From contig SXYT01000020.1 of assembly GCA_005788205.1 (NCBI GenBank), positions 1 through 33,868 of the forward strand: a stretch of 33,868 nt of DNA, written 5' to 3'. The position numbers and the translations under genes are program-made. This DNA comes from Actinomycetota bacterium (lineage in GTDB: Bacteria; Actinomycetota; Acidimicrobiia; Acidimicrobiales; Ilumatobacteraceae). Under the pieces are notes generated by a model. The model ran no database searches and was not told the DNA's origin. It saw nothing but the letters and a program-made list of their open reading frames with translations. Each line of letters begins with the position of its first letter. Positions within the stretch are counted from its first letter, which is position 1. Below are positions 6,667 to 14,209 of this stretch, in pieces.

Positions 6667-8067
6667 TCAGGCGTGGGTGCCGTGCAGCAGCATGTCCGCC
6701 CCGACGGCGACGAGCCGGTCGACTTCCCCGGGGGCAATCCCCGCGGTGACGGTCTCGTACCGTCGGTCAGCACCGTCTTCGGCGAAGTGGCTCGCCAGTG
6801 GCAGGTAGCGCAGGTGCGTGTTGGCGAGCCCGACGGTGAACGCATCGGGATGCCCGACGAGTTCTGACCAGAGCCGGCCGACACCGACGAGCACCTCGCC
6901 CGGCAGGAAGAGGAAACGCGCCCGGTCGATGACCATCACCTGCAGAGGTGCGCGCACGGGTGCCGGGCTGGTCCCGCGTGCCACCCGTGCGGTGAGCCCG
7001 AGGTAGTAGCAGCAGGCGATCATCACGTCCCGCATCTCGTCGTCGTCCATGTCGGCATCGATCACCGCAGCGGACGACGCAGCCCACAGACGGGCCATCG
7101 GCACCCTCTCGGCAAAGTCATCGCCGAGATGGGCACGAAGGACCCCGGCGCTCTCCTCGAGTCGCTTCCTGGCGGAGGCGTCATCGAGCCCGGCGTTGTT
7201 CGGCGCGACCTCGGCATCGGCCGAGAGGATCCGGAGAATCCCGGTCTCCTCCGCGGGGGAGTGTGCCGACTCGCGCGCGACACGCACCACTTCATCGGCG
7301 AGCATCCTGCCGATCAGGTCCGCGCGCGAGGGATCGGTCCCGGTGTAGCCGCGGGGGTCCAGTGCGTCACGGCGGGCGGACGTGAGGGGGACCACATCAC
7401 CCTCGGTCGTGTTGACGAACATCGCGACCGCACCGGGAAACGCCTCCTCGACGCACCGCTTCGCAACGCCGGGGTAGTCGGCGGAGACCAGCATGTTGTC
7501 CCAGCCGAAGGTGGTGGGGTGACAGCCCGCACCGAACAGCACGGCAAGGACTTCTCCGTTCGAGCCGTCGACGACGGTGACGACGGGAACACGGGTGTCC
7601 ACCAGTGAGTCCTCCCCCGGACGCCAACGGTTGAAGCCGATACGCACGTCACCCGTGCTGCTCGACAGCACCGAATCCCGTGCTGTCGAGCGCGCGTCCT
7701 CCACTGCCGCGACCACTCCTGCCACGAGGAGCTCGGTGAAGCGCGTCGTGGCCTCGCTGGTCCCCGTCGGATCATGCGGGATCGGTGCCGAGTGGGAGTG
7801 CGTGGCGGTGACCACCAGTCGCTCGGCGTCGAACCATTCGTGGGCGCCCAGCCTGTCGACGACTGCCGACTTCAGCTGGCCGGGAATCGCAATGAGGTCG
7901 CACGTCACGACAACGGCCGGGGAGTCGTCACCAAGACAGAGTGCCGTCACCCGCACTGGGTCATGGACTCCCTCGGAGGCGGTGGTGCGCTGGCCGAATC
8001 CCCCCATGGGAACCGGGAAGTCCGGGGTGACATCCCTGCATGCAGCTCCGGCACGAATGCGGATCAT
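6667..8067 (-). CDS. Neutral/alkaline ceramidase-like hydrolase with altered active site
   Basis: 466-residue protein resembling the N-terminal domain of neutral ceramidases (amide hydrolases of N-acyl sphingosine). The start at 8067 is chosen over 8118 because GGGAGG sits 6 nt before it and the homology begins there (IRIRAGAACRDVTPDFPVPMGG). Likely zinc ligands are present in THSHSAP and in GCHPTTFGWDNMLVSADYPG. However, the family nucleophile motif GDVSPN appears here as GDVVPLTS, so the catalytic Ser is Val. No signal peptide is visible, so it is probably cytosolic. It lies 55 nt downstream of nagB on the same strand, which suggests an amide or amino-sugar-related substrate rather than ceramide. 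True activity is unknown. Confidence 0.75.
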   Translation of the reverse strand: MIRIRAGAACRDVTPDFPVPMGGFGQRTTASEGVHDPVRVTALCLGDDSPAVVVTCDLIAIPGQLKSAVVDRLGAHEWFDAERLVVTATHSHSAPIPHDPTGTSEATTRFTELLVAGVVAAVEDARSTARDSVLSSSTGDVRIGFNRWRPGEDSLVDTRVPVVTVVDGSNGEVLAVLFGAGCHPTTFGWDNMLVSADYPGVAKRCVEEAFPGAVAMFVNTTEGDVVPLTSARRDALDPRGYTGTDPSRADLIGRMLADEVVRVARESAHSPAEETGILRILSADAEVAPNNAGLDDASARKRLEESAGVLRAHLGDDFAERVPMARLWAASSAAVIDADMDDDEMRDVMIACCYYLGLTARVARGTSPAPVRAPLQVMVIDRARFLFLPGEVLVGVGRLWSELVGHPDAFTVGLANTHLRYLPLASHFAEDGADRRYETVTAGIAPGEVDRLVAVGADMLLHGTHA

Positions 8068-8122
8068 TGTGTCCCTCCCGCCACGGTGCCCGATCAGCAG
8101 CCGTTCATCTCGGGTCATGATG

Positions 8123-8842
8123 TCACAGGAGCGAGGCGGCGTCTCTGTCCACGAACACGCGAAGGTCGGCGTGGTCGCGCAGGAGCGATGCGGGACAGTC
8201 CGCCGTGGCGGGACCGTTCAGGGCGGCCGCAATCGCCCCGGCCTTCGACGTGCCGAAGGCGAGGAGGACGATCGTGCGGGCAGCAGCGATATCGGCGATT
8301 CCCCGGGTGACCGCCCGCGCCGGCCGGTCGTGGACGGGCCATTCGGCCGGGTCCAGGTCTGCCAGCGTCGAGGCCGAGAGGTCGACAAGTCGTGTTCCGC
8401 TGTCAGCGGCGGAGCCCGGTTCGTTGAAACCCACATGACCGTTCCGGCCGATTCCGAGCACCTGGACCCCGGGAGTCAGTCCTGATGCCACGGAACGAAA
8501 GGCCGTGCAGATGGCTGACGGGTCGACGAGGCCGAGGTCTGGTCCGACGAGGCTCGTCGCTGCGGCATCGAAGGCGGTGACGAAGTCCCGGCACAACTGG
8601 TTCCTGAACGAGCGCGGGTCCGTCGGGGCAATGCCGACGAACTCATCCAGCATGACCCACGTTGCCCGCCCGAGATCGGTCCTGCCCGCTCGGTGCGACG
8701 ACAGGAGATGCCTGTGGAGTGCCGTCGTGGACCGTCCGGTGGCGAGACCGATCACCGGGTCGGTGCTCCCGAGATGGTCCATGATGACGCGGGAGGCGTC
8801 AGCGGCGCACTCATCCGGGCGGGCGACACGGACATCGGGCAC
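8123..8842 (-). CDS. nagB: Glucosamine-6-phosphate deaminase
   Basis: 239-residue enzyme of the NagB/RpiA/SugarP-isomerase fold. It converts glucosamine-6-phosphate to fructose-6-phosphate and ammonia. Motifs: GLATGRSTTALHRHL (phosphate loop, about 32-46), MLDEFVG with the general-base Asp66, and GIGRNGHVGFNEPGS with His136 and Glu141 corresponding to the E. coli catalytic His143 and Glu148. The ORF-track start at 8902 would place the operator palindrome inside the coding region. GTG at 8842 fits better: TTGACA, 18 nt, TACCGT, 6 nt, GTG gives a leaderless start that matches where NagB proteins begin. It is divergent from a ROK repressor and followed by the ceramidase-like gene. Activity on a related amino sugar phosphate is possible. 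Confidence 0.88.
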   Translation of the reverse strand: MPDVRVARPDECAADASRVIMDHLGSTDPVIGLATGRSTTALHRHLLSSHRAGRTDLGRATWVMLDEFVGIAPTDPRSFRNQLCRDFVTAFDAAATSLVGPDLGLVDPSAICTAFRSVASGLTPGVQVLGIGRNGHVGFNEPGSAADSGTRLVDLSASTLADLDPAEWPVHDRPARAVTRGIADIAAARTIVLLAFGTSKAGAIAAALNGPATADCPASLLRDHADLRVFVDRDAASLL

Positions 8843-8848
8843 ACGACG

Positions 8849-8878
8849 ACGGTAACGACGCTGAAGCATTTCTGTCAA
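8849..8878 (-). promoter_or_regulatory. nagB promoter (TTGACA-18-TACCGT)
   Basis: On the minus strand a perfect TTGACA (8873-8878) and TACCGT (8849-8854) are 18 nt apart, and the GTG start follows after 6 nt. The -35 lies inside the left arm of the palindrome, so repressor binding would block it. Confidence 0.7.
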
Positions 8879-8895
8879 ACGTATTGACAGAAATG
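8867..8895. promoter_or_regulatory. Perfect palindromic operator between nagB and the ROK repressor
   Basis: CATTTCTGTCAA (8867-8878), spacer ACGTA, TTGACAGAAATG (8884-8895): 12-bp arms with no mismatch. Each arm contains TTGACA pointing outward, giving a -35 box for each divergent gene. The plus-strand -10 would be the weak AATTCT (8907-8912), 17 nt on. This fits a ROK-family binding site and autoregulation, by analogy with NagC-type repressors. Confidence 0.8.
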
Positions 8896-8933
8896 TCTCC
8901 ATGTGGAATTCTCTTGTCGGAGGGGGTGACTAC

Positions 8934-10148
8934 GTGTCAGAGACATCGGTGCGGCGGCTCGAGCCGTTGGCGAGTGACGCGGCGGTTCTCGGGGCGCTTC
9001 TCGGTGGTGGCGCACTGACACGCTCCCAGATCTGCACCGCGACGGGGCTCTCGCGCCCCACCGTCGTGGACGTCCTCGCGCGTTTGTCAGCCCTCGCCAT
9101 GACCGACACCGAGACCCGCCCACTCGGGTTGGCGGGACGAAACCCCGAGCTCATCTCCCTCTCGCAGGTGCGCGCAGTCGGGTTCGCGGCCGATGTCGGC
9201 GGGTCGAAGATCGTCGCCGCCCTCGTCGACTTTGCGGGCCGTGTTCTCGCCGAGCGGGTGGTGGGAACCTGCGCCGAGGCCGAGCAACTGGCAGTGCAGC
9301 TCGGTGACCTGCGGCGCGATCTCGCCCGAGAGGCGTCCGTGCCGCTCCGGTCTGTCGTGACGGCGGTCGTCGGCCTCCCGGGCGTTGTTGCCGCAGACGG
9401 CCGGATCGCCCACGGCGAGAACATCAGCGGCCTCGACTCGAGGGACATGCGGGCGCTTCTCCGTGACCACCTCAAGTGCCCGGTGGCGATCGAGAACGAC
9501 GTGAACCTCGCCGGTGTCGGCGAGCTCGACCGTGATGCAGCAGACAACGACGGGACGTACGTTCTCATCAGCGTGGGCACGGGCATCGGCATGGCCATCG
9601 TCCACGAGGGACGTGTCATCAGGGGTGCAACGGGTCGTGCCGGCGAGATCGCGTTCCTGCCGCTGTCAGGGGATCTCGCGGACCCGCTGGTGCGCAGCCA
9701 CGGGGCGACCGAGATGACGGTCTCTGGTCCGGCCCTCGAGAGGACGTACGCGGGGCGGTCCCGCCCCGAGCCGGCGGAGAAGATTCTCGAGCTCGCCGCC
9801 TCAGGTGATCCGGTCGCGTCCACCGTGCTCGCAGGCTTCGCCAATGATCTCGCCAGGGTGATCCTGAGCGTCGCGACCGTGCTCGACCCGGACCGGATCG
9901 TGCTCGGGGGCGGGCTCGGGTCGAACCCCTTGCTTCTCGGCCCGGTGAACGAGGCGCTCGCACTCATCTCGCCGTTCCCGGTCGAGGTCAGGGTGTCCGC
10001 GCTCGGGAACCGCTCCGGTGTCTGCGGCGCGATGGCCCTCGCCCGCAACGAGGTGCGCAGGATCATCGCCGACTGGCTGACCGGCGGCACGACCGGCTCC
10101 GTGCGTTCGCACACGGGCCGAAGCACGAGATCTGGAAAGGGAAACTGA
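8934..10148 (+). CDS. ROK-family transcriptional repressor (NagC-like)
   Basis: 404-residue regulator. The start is GTG 8934, because GGAGGGGG lies 7 nt upstream; the ORF-track start (8901) lacks this. The N-terminal winged helix-turn-helix is TRSQICTATGLSRPTVVDVLARL (about 30-52). The ROK domain has the nucleotide/sugar fold: VGFAADVGGSKIVAALVDFAG, IENDVNLAGVGE, then GTGIGMAIVHEGRVIRGATGRAGEI. The Cys-rich zinc motif of many ROK proteins is absent. It is divergent from nagB and heads an operon with the aminotransferase and two dehydrogenases (next gene 1 nt away). It very likely binds the palindrome at 8867-8895 and senses an amino sugar or its phosphate; the inducer is inferred only from nagB. 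Confidence 0.88.
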   Translation: MSETSVRRLEPLASDAAVLGALLGGGALTRSQICTATGLSRPTVVDVLARLSALAMTDTETRPLGLAGRNPELISLSQVRAVGFAADVGGSKIVAALVDFAGRVLAERVVGTCAEAEQLAVQLGDLRRDLAREASVPLRSVVTAVVGLPGVVAADGRIAHGENISGLDSRDMRALLRDHLKCPVAIENDVNLAGVGELDRDAADNDGTYVLISVGTGIGMAIVHEGRVIRGATGRAGEIAFLPLSGDLADPLVRSHGATEMTVSGPALERTYAGRSRPEPAEKILELAASGDPVASTVLAGFANDLARVILSVATVLDPDRIVLGGGLGSNPLLLGPVNEALALISPFPVEVRVSALGNRSGVCGAMALARNEVRRIIADWLTGGTTGSVRSHTGRSTRSGKGN

Positions 10149-10149
10149 G

Positions 10150-11385
10150 ATGAGCGCACTGCACCTGGCAATCAACGGCGGTCCGCCCGTGCGCACGGAG
10201 CCCTACCCCGAATGGCCGACGGCTGACGGACGGGAGCGTGAATTGCTTCTCGAAGTCCTCGACAGCCGGCGCTGGTGGGCCACCCAGGGAACCAAGGTCC
10301 GCGAGTTCGAGGCGGCCTGGGCCGGGTTCCACGGTGCGGAGTCGTCGATCGCGGTCACGAACGGCTCGCACACCCTTGAGATTGCCCTGCTCGCGCTCGG
10401 GGTGGGGGAGGGTGACGAAGTCATCGTTCCGAACTGGACGTTCCTTGCGACAGTGTCCGCCGTGCTGATGGTCAACGCCATCCCGGTGCTCGTCGACGTC
10501 GATCCCGGCACGGGTTGCATCGACCCCGCCGCGGTGCGCGCCGCCATCGGGCCCCGCACCCGCGCGGTCATCCCGGTGCACATCGCGGGCAGCGTCGCCG
10601 ACATGGATGCGATCACCGCTATCGCCCGTGAGCACGGTCTTGTCGTGGTCGAGGACTGCGCGCACGCGCACGGTTCGACATGGCGCGGGACCCCCGTCGG
10701 GATGCTCGGCGATGCAGGGTCGTACTCGTTCCAGTCGTCGAAACTGATGACCGCCGGCGAGGGCGGCGCAATCGTCTCCCGCCGTGATGATGTGCTGTCC
10801 GCGGCGCGCAGCTTCTCTGACTGCGGACGAAAGCCGGGGGAGTGGTTCTACTCCCACTATCTGCTCGGCGGGAACTACCGGATGACCGAGTGGCAGGGCG
10901 CGGTGCTTCTCGCCCAGCTCGAGCGGTTCCCCGCACAGCAGTTGAACAGGGCGCGCAACGCGGACATCCTCAACCGTCAGCTCGCCTCCATCCCGGGTCT
11001 CCATCCCCAGGGACGCCTGGACGGGTGCACGTCGCAGGGCAACTACTGCTACGTGGTGCGCGTTGACGAGGACGAGTTCGGTCTCGACCGCGACACCCTC
11101 CGTGAGGCACTGCTCGCGGAGGGAATCCCGCTGACGATGGCGTACCCGCCTCTCTCCAGGCTCGATCTCTTCTCCGCCCCGGACGGTCTCTCCCCCCGCA
11201 TCCGCTCGCGGGCGGGCATGCAGGACTTCGCTGCCCTCGCACTCCCCGTCAGCGAACGCATGGCCGACACGACGCTGTGGTTCACGACGTCAGTGCTCAT
11301 GGGCACCGAGGAAGATGCCCGCGATGTCGTGCGGGCTGTCGAAAAGATCAGGGAACACCGCGTGGAGGTCCCGTCCCGTGGGTGA
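10150..11385 (+). CDS. DegT/DnrJ/EryC1/StrS aminotransferase (AHBA synthase/StsC-like)
   Basis: 411-residue PLP enzyme that transfers an amino group to or from a keto-sugar or keto-cyclitol. The N-terminus LAINGGPPVRTEPYPEWP and the following RRWWATQGTKVREFEAAWAGFHG are typical of the AHBA-synthase/StsC clade. Other marks are AVTNGSHTLEIAL (PLP phosphate contact), VEDCAHAHGSTW (Asp that binds the pyridine nitrogen), SFQSSKLMTAGEGG with Lys198 as the Schiff-base lysine, and SDCGRKPGEW. A ribosome site GGAAAGGG precedes the ATG, and the upstream ROK gene ends 1 nt before. Substrate is not determined; the neighbours suggest an aminocyclitol or 3-amino-sugar route. Confidence 0.9.
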   Translation: MSALHLAINGGPPVRTEPYPEWPTADGRERELLLEVLDSRRWWATQGTKVREFEAAWAGFHGAESSIAVTNGSHTLEIALLALGVGEGDEVIVPNWTFLATVSAVLMVNAIPVLVDVDPGTGCIDPAAVRAAIGPRTRAVIPVHIAGSVADMDAITAIAREHGLVVVEDCAHAHGSTWRGTPVGMLGDAGSYSFQSSKLMTAGEGGAIVSRRDDVLSAARSFSDCGRKPGEWFYSHYLLGGNYRMTEWQGAVLLAQLERFPAQQLNRARNADILNRQLASIPGLHPQGRLDGCTSQGNYCYVVRVDEDEFGLDRDTLREALLAEGIPLTMAYPPLSRLDLFSAPDGLSPRIRSRAGMQDFAALALPVSERMADTTLWFTTSVLMGTEEDARDVVRAVEKIREHRVEVPSRG

Positions 11386-12403
11386 GATGGGCGAACCCTT
11401 CCGCATGGTCGAGTCGTCAGTCGCCGATGTCCTTGGGGGTCTCGGGAGTTTCGCTCTCGTCGTCAATGACCCGCCATGGTCGGGCCTCGCGGGCAGTCTC
11501 CCGCCCCCGGCCTCCGTCGTGGAGGCGTGGAACATGGACCTCGCCCACCTCGAGGCCGTCGCGGCCGGGGAACCAGAGGGTGATGTCGTCGTGGGACTCG
11601 GCGGGGGCACCGCCATGGACACCGCGAAGTTCCTCGCGTGGAAGTCGGGCCGCCCGCTCGTGCAGATCCCCTCGATCACCTCCGTTGACGCCGGGTTCAC
11701 CGACGCGGTCGGCGTGCGCGTGGGCGGGAACGTGACGTACGTGGGCAAGGTGCGGCCCGAGACGGTGGTGCTCGACGTGGACCTGGTCCGCTCCGCGCCG
11801 GCGCACCTGAACCGTGCGGGCATCGGCGACATTCTCTCCTGTGCAGTGGGCCTTCACGACTGGCGGCTCGCAGCAGCCAGGGGAGCCGGCCATCCGTGGG
11901 ACGAGCCGCTCGCGCAACTCGGGGAGCGTCTGCTCGCCGACCTGTCGTCCGCGCGCGACGAGATCGCCGCGGTGAGTGCCGAGGGGGTGCGCTTCCTCGC
12001 CGGGTCGTACCGCGAAATCGGTGCCGCGTGCGCAGCAGCCGGGCACAGCAGGTTCGAGGAGGGTTCCGAGCACTTCTGGGCCTATGCATACGAGTGGCTG
12101 ACCGGCGCACACCCGGTGCACGGAGAGATCATCTCGTTCGGGGTCATCGTGATGTCCTTTCTGCAGGGGAACGACCCCGATCGATGGCGTGAGATCGTCG
12201 CTGACTGCGCCGTGCGTGCCCATCCCGGCGACATCGGGATCAGCCGCGGGGACTTCGGGCGGACCTTCTCCGAACTGAAGAGCTACGTGCGGAGACAGGA
12301 TCTGGACCACAGCATCATCGACGAAATCGCTCTCGACCAAGACGCAGTGGACGGGGCCTGGGAGCACGTGAGCTGCCTTCCCCGGCAGGGCGGGCAGGCG
12401 TGA
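11378..12403 (+). CDS. Iron-type alcohol dehydrogenase of the glycerol-1-phosphate dehydrogenase/AraM class
   Basis: 341-residue NAD(P)-dependent dehydrogenase with the dehydroquinate-synthase/Fe-ADH fold. The GTG at 11378 is chosen because GGAGG lies 9 nt upstream, inside the end of the aminotransferase gene, giving an 8-nt overlap. Features: VVVGLGGGTAMDTAKFLAW (dinucleotide binding, about 70-90), IPSITSVDAGFTDAV, and probable metal ligands Asp in RAGIGDILS, His in GSEHFWAYAYE and His in HPVHGEIISFG. This pattern matches AraM/EgsA-type sn-glycerol-1-phosphate dehydrogenases better than dehydroquinate synthase. In this operon the substrate is more likely a keto-cyclitol or sugar than glycerone phosphate; that is inference. 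Confidence 0.82.
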   Translation: MGEMGEPFRMVESSVADVLGGLGSFALVVNDPPWSGLAGSLPPPASVVEAWNMDLAHLEAVAAGEPEGDVVVGLGGGTAMDTAKFLAWKSGRPLVQIPSITSVDAGFTDAVGVRVGGNVTYVGKVRPETVVLDVDLVRSAPAHLNRAGIGDILSCAVGLHDWRLAAARGAGHPWDEPLAQLGERLLADLSSARDEIAAVSAEGVRFLAGSYREIGAACAAAGHSRFEEGSEHFWAYAYEWLTGAHPVHGEIISFGVIVMSFLQGNDPDRWREIVADCAVRAHPGDIGISRGDFGRTFSELKSYVRRQDLDHSIIDEIALDQDAVDGAWEHVSCLPRQGGQA

Positions 12404-13335
12404 GGTTCGCACTGTCGGGATACGGATGGGCTGCGGCCATGCACGCGGATGCCATCGGCCTCGCGGGGCACGAAGTCGTCGGGGTGTCTGGCCCAAACGA
12501 CGCGCGCCGGGACGCCTTCGCCGCGGCGCGCCGCATCGAGACCTCCGTGCGCGAGGTGAGCGAGATGCTGGAACGTGCTCGTCCGGATGCGTTGGTGGTG
12601 TGCAGTCCGAACGCGCACCACATCGGCGATGCGCTCGCGGCCGTCGATGCGGGAGTCCACGTGCTGGTGGAGAAGCCGGTCACGGTGACGCTCGCAGAGT
12701 GCGACGAACTCGAGACGCGCGCGAGGGACGGGGGAGTCACCGTCGGGGTCGGGCACATGTGGCGTCACCGCGACGAGGTGATCGCGTTGCGCGACCGCAT
12801 CGCCGCCGGGGAGCTCGGGACGGTGGTGCGCACCCACGGATGGGGAGTGCACGCCGGTTGGGGACCTGCGGGATGGTTCATCGACCCTGTCCTGGCCGGT
12901 GGTGGCGCGTTGATCGACATGGGGATCCATGCCATAGACACGGCGAGGTTCCTGCTCGGTGATCCCGAGCCGGTGAGGGTGCAGGCGAGCATCGGGCGCG
13001 GTGTGTTCAGCGATGTGGCCGTTGACGACGACGGTGTCGTCGTCGTCGACTGGGACAACGGGGTGCGGAGTGTCATCGAGTTCGGGTGGTGGCAGCCGGT
13101 GCTAGGCGGGCTGGAGGCGGACACCAGGGTGTTCGGGACTGCGGGAAGCAGGCAGATCTGGCCTGATTTCGCCGGGTACGGGGCTGACTACCGGCACTGC
13201 AGTGTCGGCATGTATGCGGGGCAGATCGCAGATTTCGCAGATGCCTGCCGGACGGGGCGCGAGCCGCTCAGTTCGCTCGCCGCGGGGCGCACGGCTCTTG
13301 CTGTCGTGCGCGCCGCCTACGACTCGGCGGGCTGA
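12400..13335 (+). CDS. Gfo/Idh/MocA family oxidoreductase
   Basis: 311-residue NAD(P)-dependent sugar or cyclitol dehydrogenase. The GTG start overlaps the previous stop (GTGA). The N-terminal Rossmann region is short and slightly unusual (RFALSGYGWAAAMHADAI). Family signatures follow: CSPNAHHIGDALAAVDAGVHVLVEKPVTV (about 68-96) with the conserved EKP lysine, and GGGALIDMGIHAIDTARFLLG (about 167-187) with the catalytic-region His. The C-terminal beta-sheet domain has VVVVDWDNGVRSVIEFGWW. It is the last gene of the ROK-led operon and converges on the PIG-L gene with a 3-nt gap. With the aminotransferase it could interconvert a hydroxyl and an amino group through a ketone. Confidence 0.88.
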   Translation: MRFALSGYGWAAAMHADAIGLAGHEVVGVSGPNDARRDAFAAARRIETSVREVSEMLERARPDALVVCSPNAHHIGDALAAVDAGVHVLVEKPVTVTLAECDELETRARDGGVTVGVGHMWRHRDEVIALRDRIAAGELGTVVRTHGWGVHAGWGPAGWFIDPVLAGGGALIDMGIHAIDTARFLLGDPEPVRVQASIGRGVFSDVAVDDDGVVVVDWDNGVRSVIEFGWWQPVLGGLEADTRVFGTAGSRQIWPDFAGYGADYRHCSVGMYAGQIADFADACRTGREPLSSLAAGRTALAVVRAAYDSAG

Positions 13336-13338
13336 GAC

Positions 13339-14184
13339 TCAGGCGCGGTGCGGGGTGCCGAACCGCTCGAGCCACGCATCGAGACCCCCGAAGCGCACGA
13401 TGCGGAACTCCTCGGCAGCACCGAGGCCGTGTCGTTCGCCGGTGCGCCGCGACCCGGCGCGCACGAGCGGCTCCATCAACGGGCGCACGTCGCCGGTCTC
13501 GAGCACTGCATCGAGAAGTTCCACGTCGAAGCCGCCTGTCGCGGCCTGAAGGCGCAGTTGGTGGGCGTAGTTCGTCATCATGGTGCCGTGCGCACAGGCG
13601 GCTTGCACCTTCCTGTCGAGGGTGGAGGAGATGTCGACAACGTGGGTCGTCTCGCCGACTGCACGCCCGAAGTACCACCTCTCGAAGCAGCCGTGCGGCT
13701 CCAGCCCGTCGTCAAGGTGCTCGGGGTGGTGCTTGTCGAACTGGCTCGTCCAGAACGCCTCGTCGACGGCACGCCCGATCATCTTGTGGTCCTCGTTGTC
13801 CTCGGCGAACCTGCCGTACGGATCAAAAGTGACGAGGCTGTGCGGGCGGTGCGTTCGGATCTGACGGATGACCTGCTCGCGGATGGCAACCTCGCTCGCA
13901 TCCCCGAGCGTGTCGGTGGGCCACCCCAGCTCGACAACACCGGCGACACCGAGAATCGCCATCGCGTCGTCGAACTCCCTCTTGTTGCGTGCGATCGTGG
14001 TCGCCTCGTCCACCCCCCACGAGTCCCAGCGGTCATCCGTGGCGCGCACGACCACGACACGCCATCCGTCGTCCGCCCAGCGTGCGACGGTCCCGCCCAG
14101 GAAGAGCGTGGGGTCGTCTGCATGGGCGACGACCAGGAGCACGACCCGGTTCCGTCCGCCCCTCAGGTCAACCACTTCGGCCAC
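13339..14184 (-). CDS. PIG-L/LmbE-family deacetylase
   Basis: 281-residue member of the PIG-L family, zinc enzymes that de-N-acetylate GlcNAc-containing molecules (for example MshB in mycothiol synthesis). The zinc/catalytic motif usually written AHPDDE reads AHADDP here (about 20-25): the His and both Asp are kept, but the Pro and Glu positions differ. The downstream ligand motif is EDHKMIGRAVDEAFW. DPYGRFAEDNEDH fits the family loop. The start is GTG with TACTGT 6 nt upstream, so it is probably leaderless with its own promoter. It faces the aminotransferase operon tail-to-tail; a deacetylase beside NagB and an aminotransferase fits N-acetyl amino sugar handling. Substrate unknown. Confidence 0.85.
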   Translation of the reverse strand: MAEVVDLRGGRNRVVLLVVAHADDPTLFLGGTVARWADDGWRVVVVRATDDRWDSWGVDEATTIARNKREFDDAMAILGVAGVVELGWPTDTLGDASEVAIREQVIRQIRTHRPHSLVTFDPYGRFAEDNEDHKMIGRAVDEAFWTSQFDKHHPEHLDDGLEPHGCFERWYFGRAVGETTHVVDISSTLDRKVQAACAHGTMMTNYAHQLRLQAATGGFDVELLDAVLETGDVRPLMEPLVRAGSRRTGERHGLGAAEEFRIVRFGGLDAWLERFGTPHRA

Positions 14185-14190
14185 GGACCG

Positions 14191-14196
14191 ACAGTA
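14191..14196 (-). promoter_or_regulatory. -10 box TACTGT for leaderless PIG-L start
   Basis: On the minus strand TACTGT is followed by CGGTCC and then the GTG at 14184. No ribosome site is visible. Confidence 0.5.
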
Positions 14197-14209
14197 GTGA
14201 GTCCGTCGG

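Noticed and set aside
8843-8902. nagB starting at 8902
   Set aside because: This would put the perfect operator and the promoter inside the coding sequence; the leaderless GTG at 8842 agrees with the promoter spacing and NagB N-termini.
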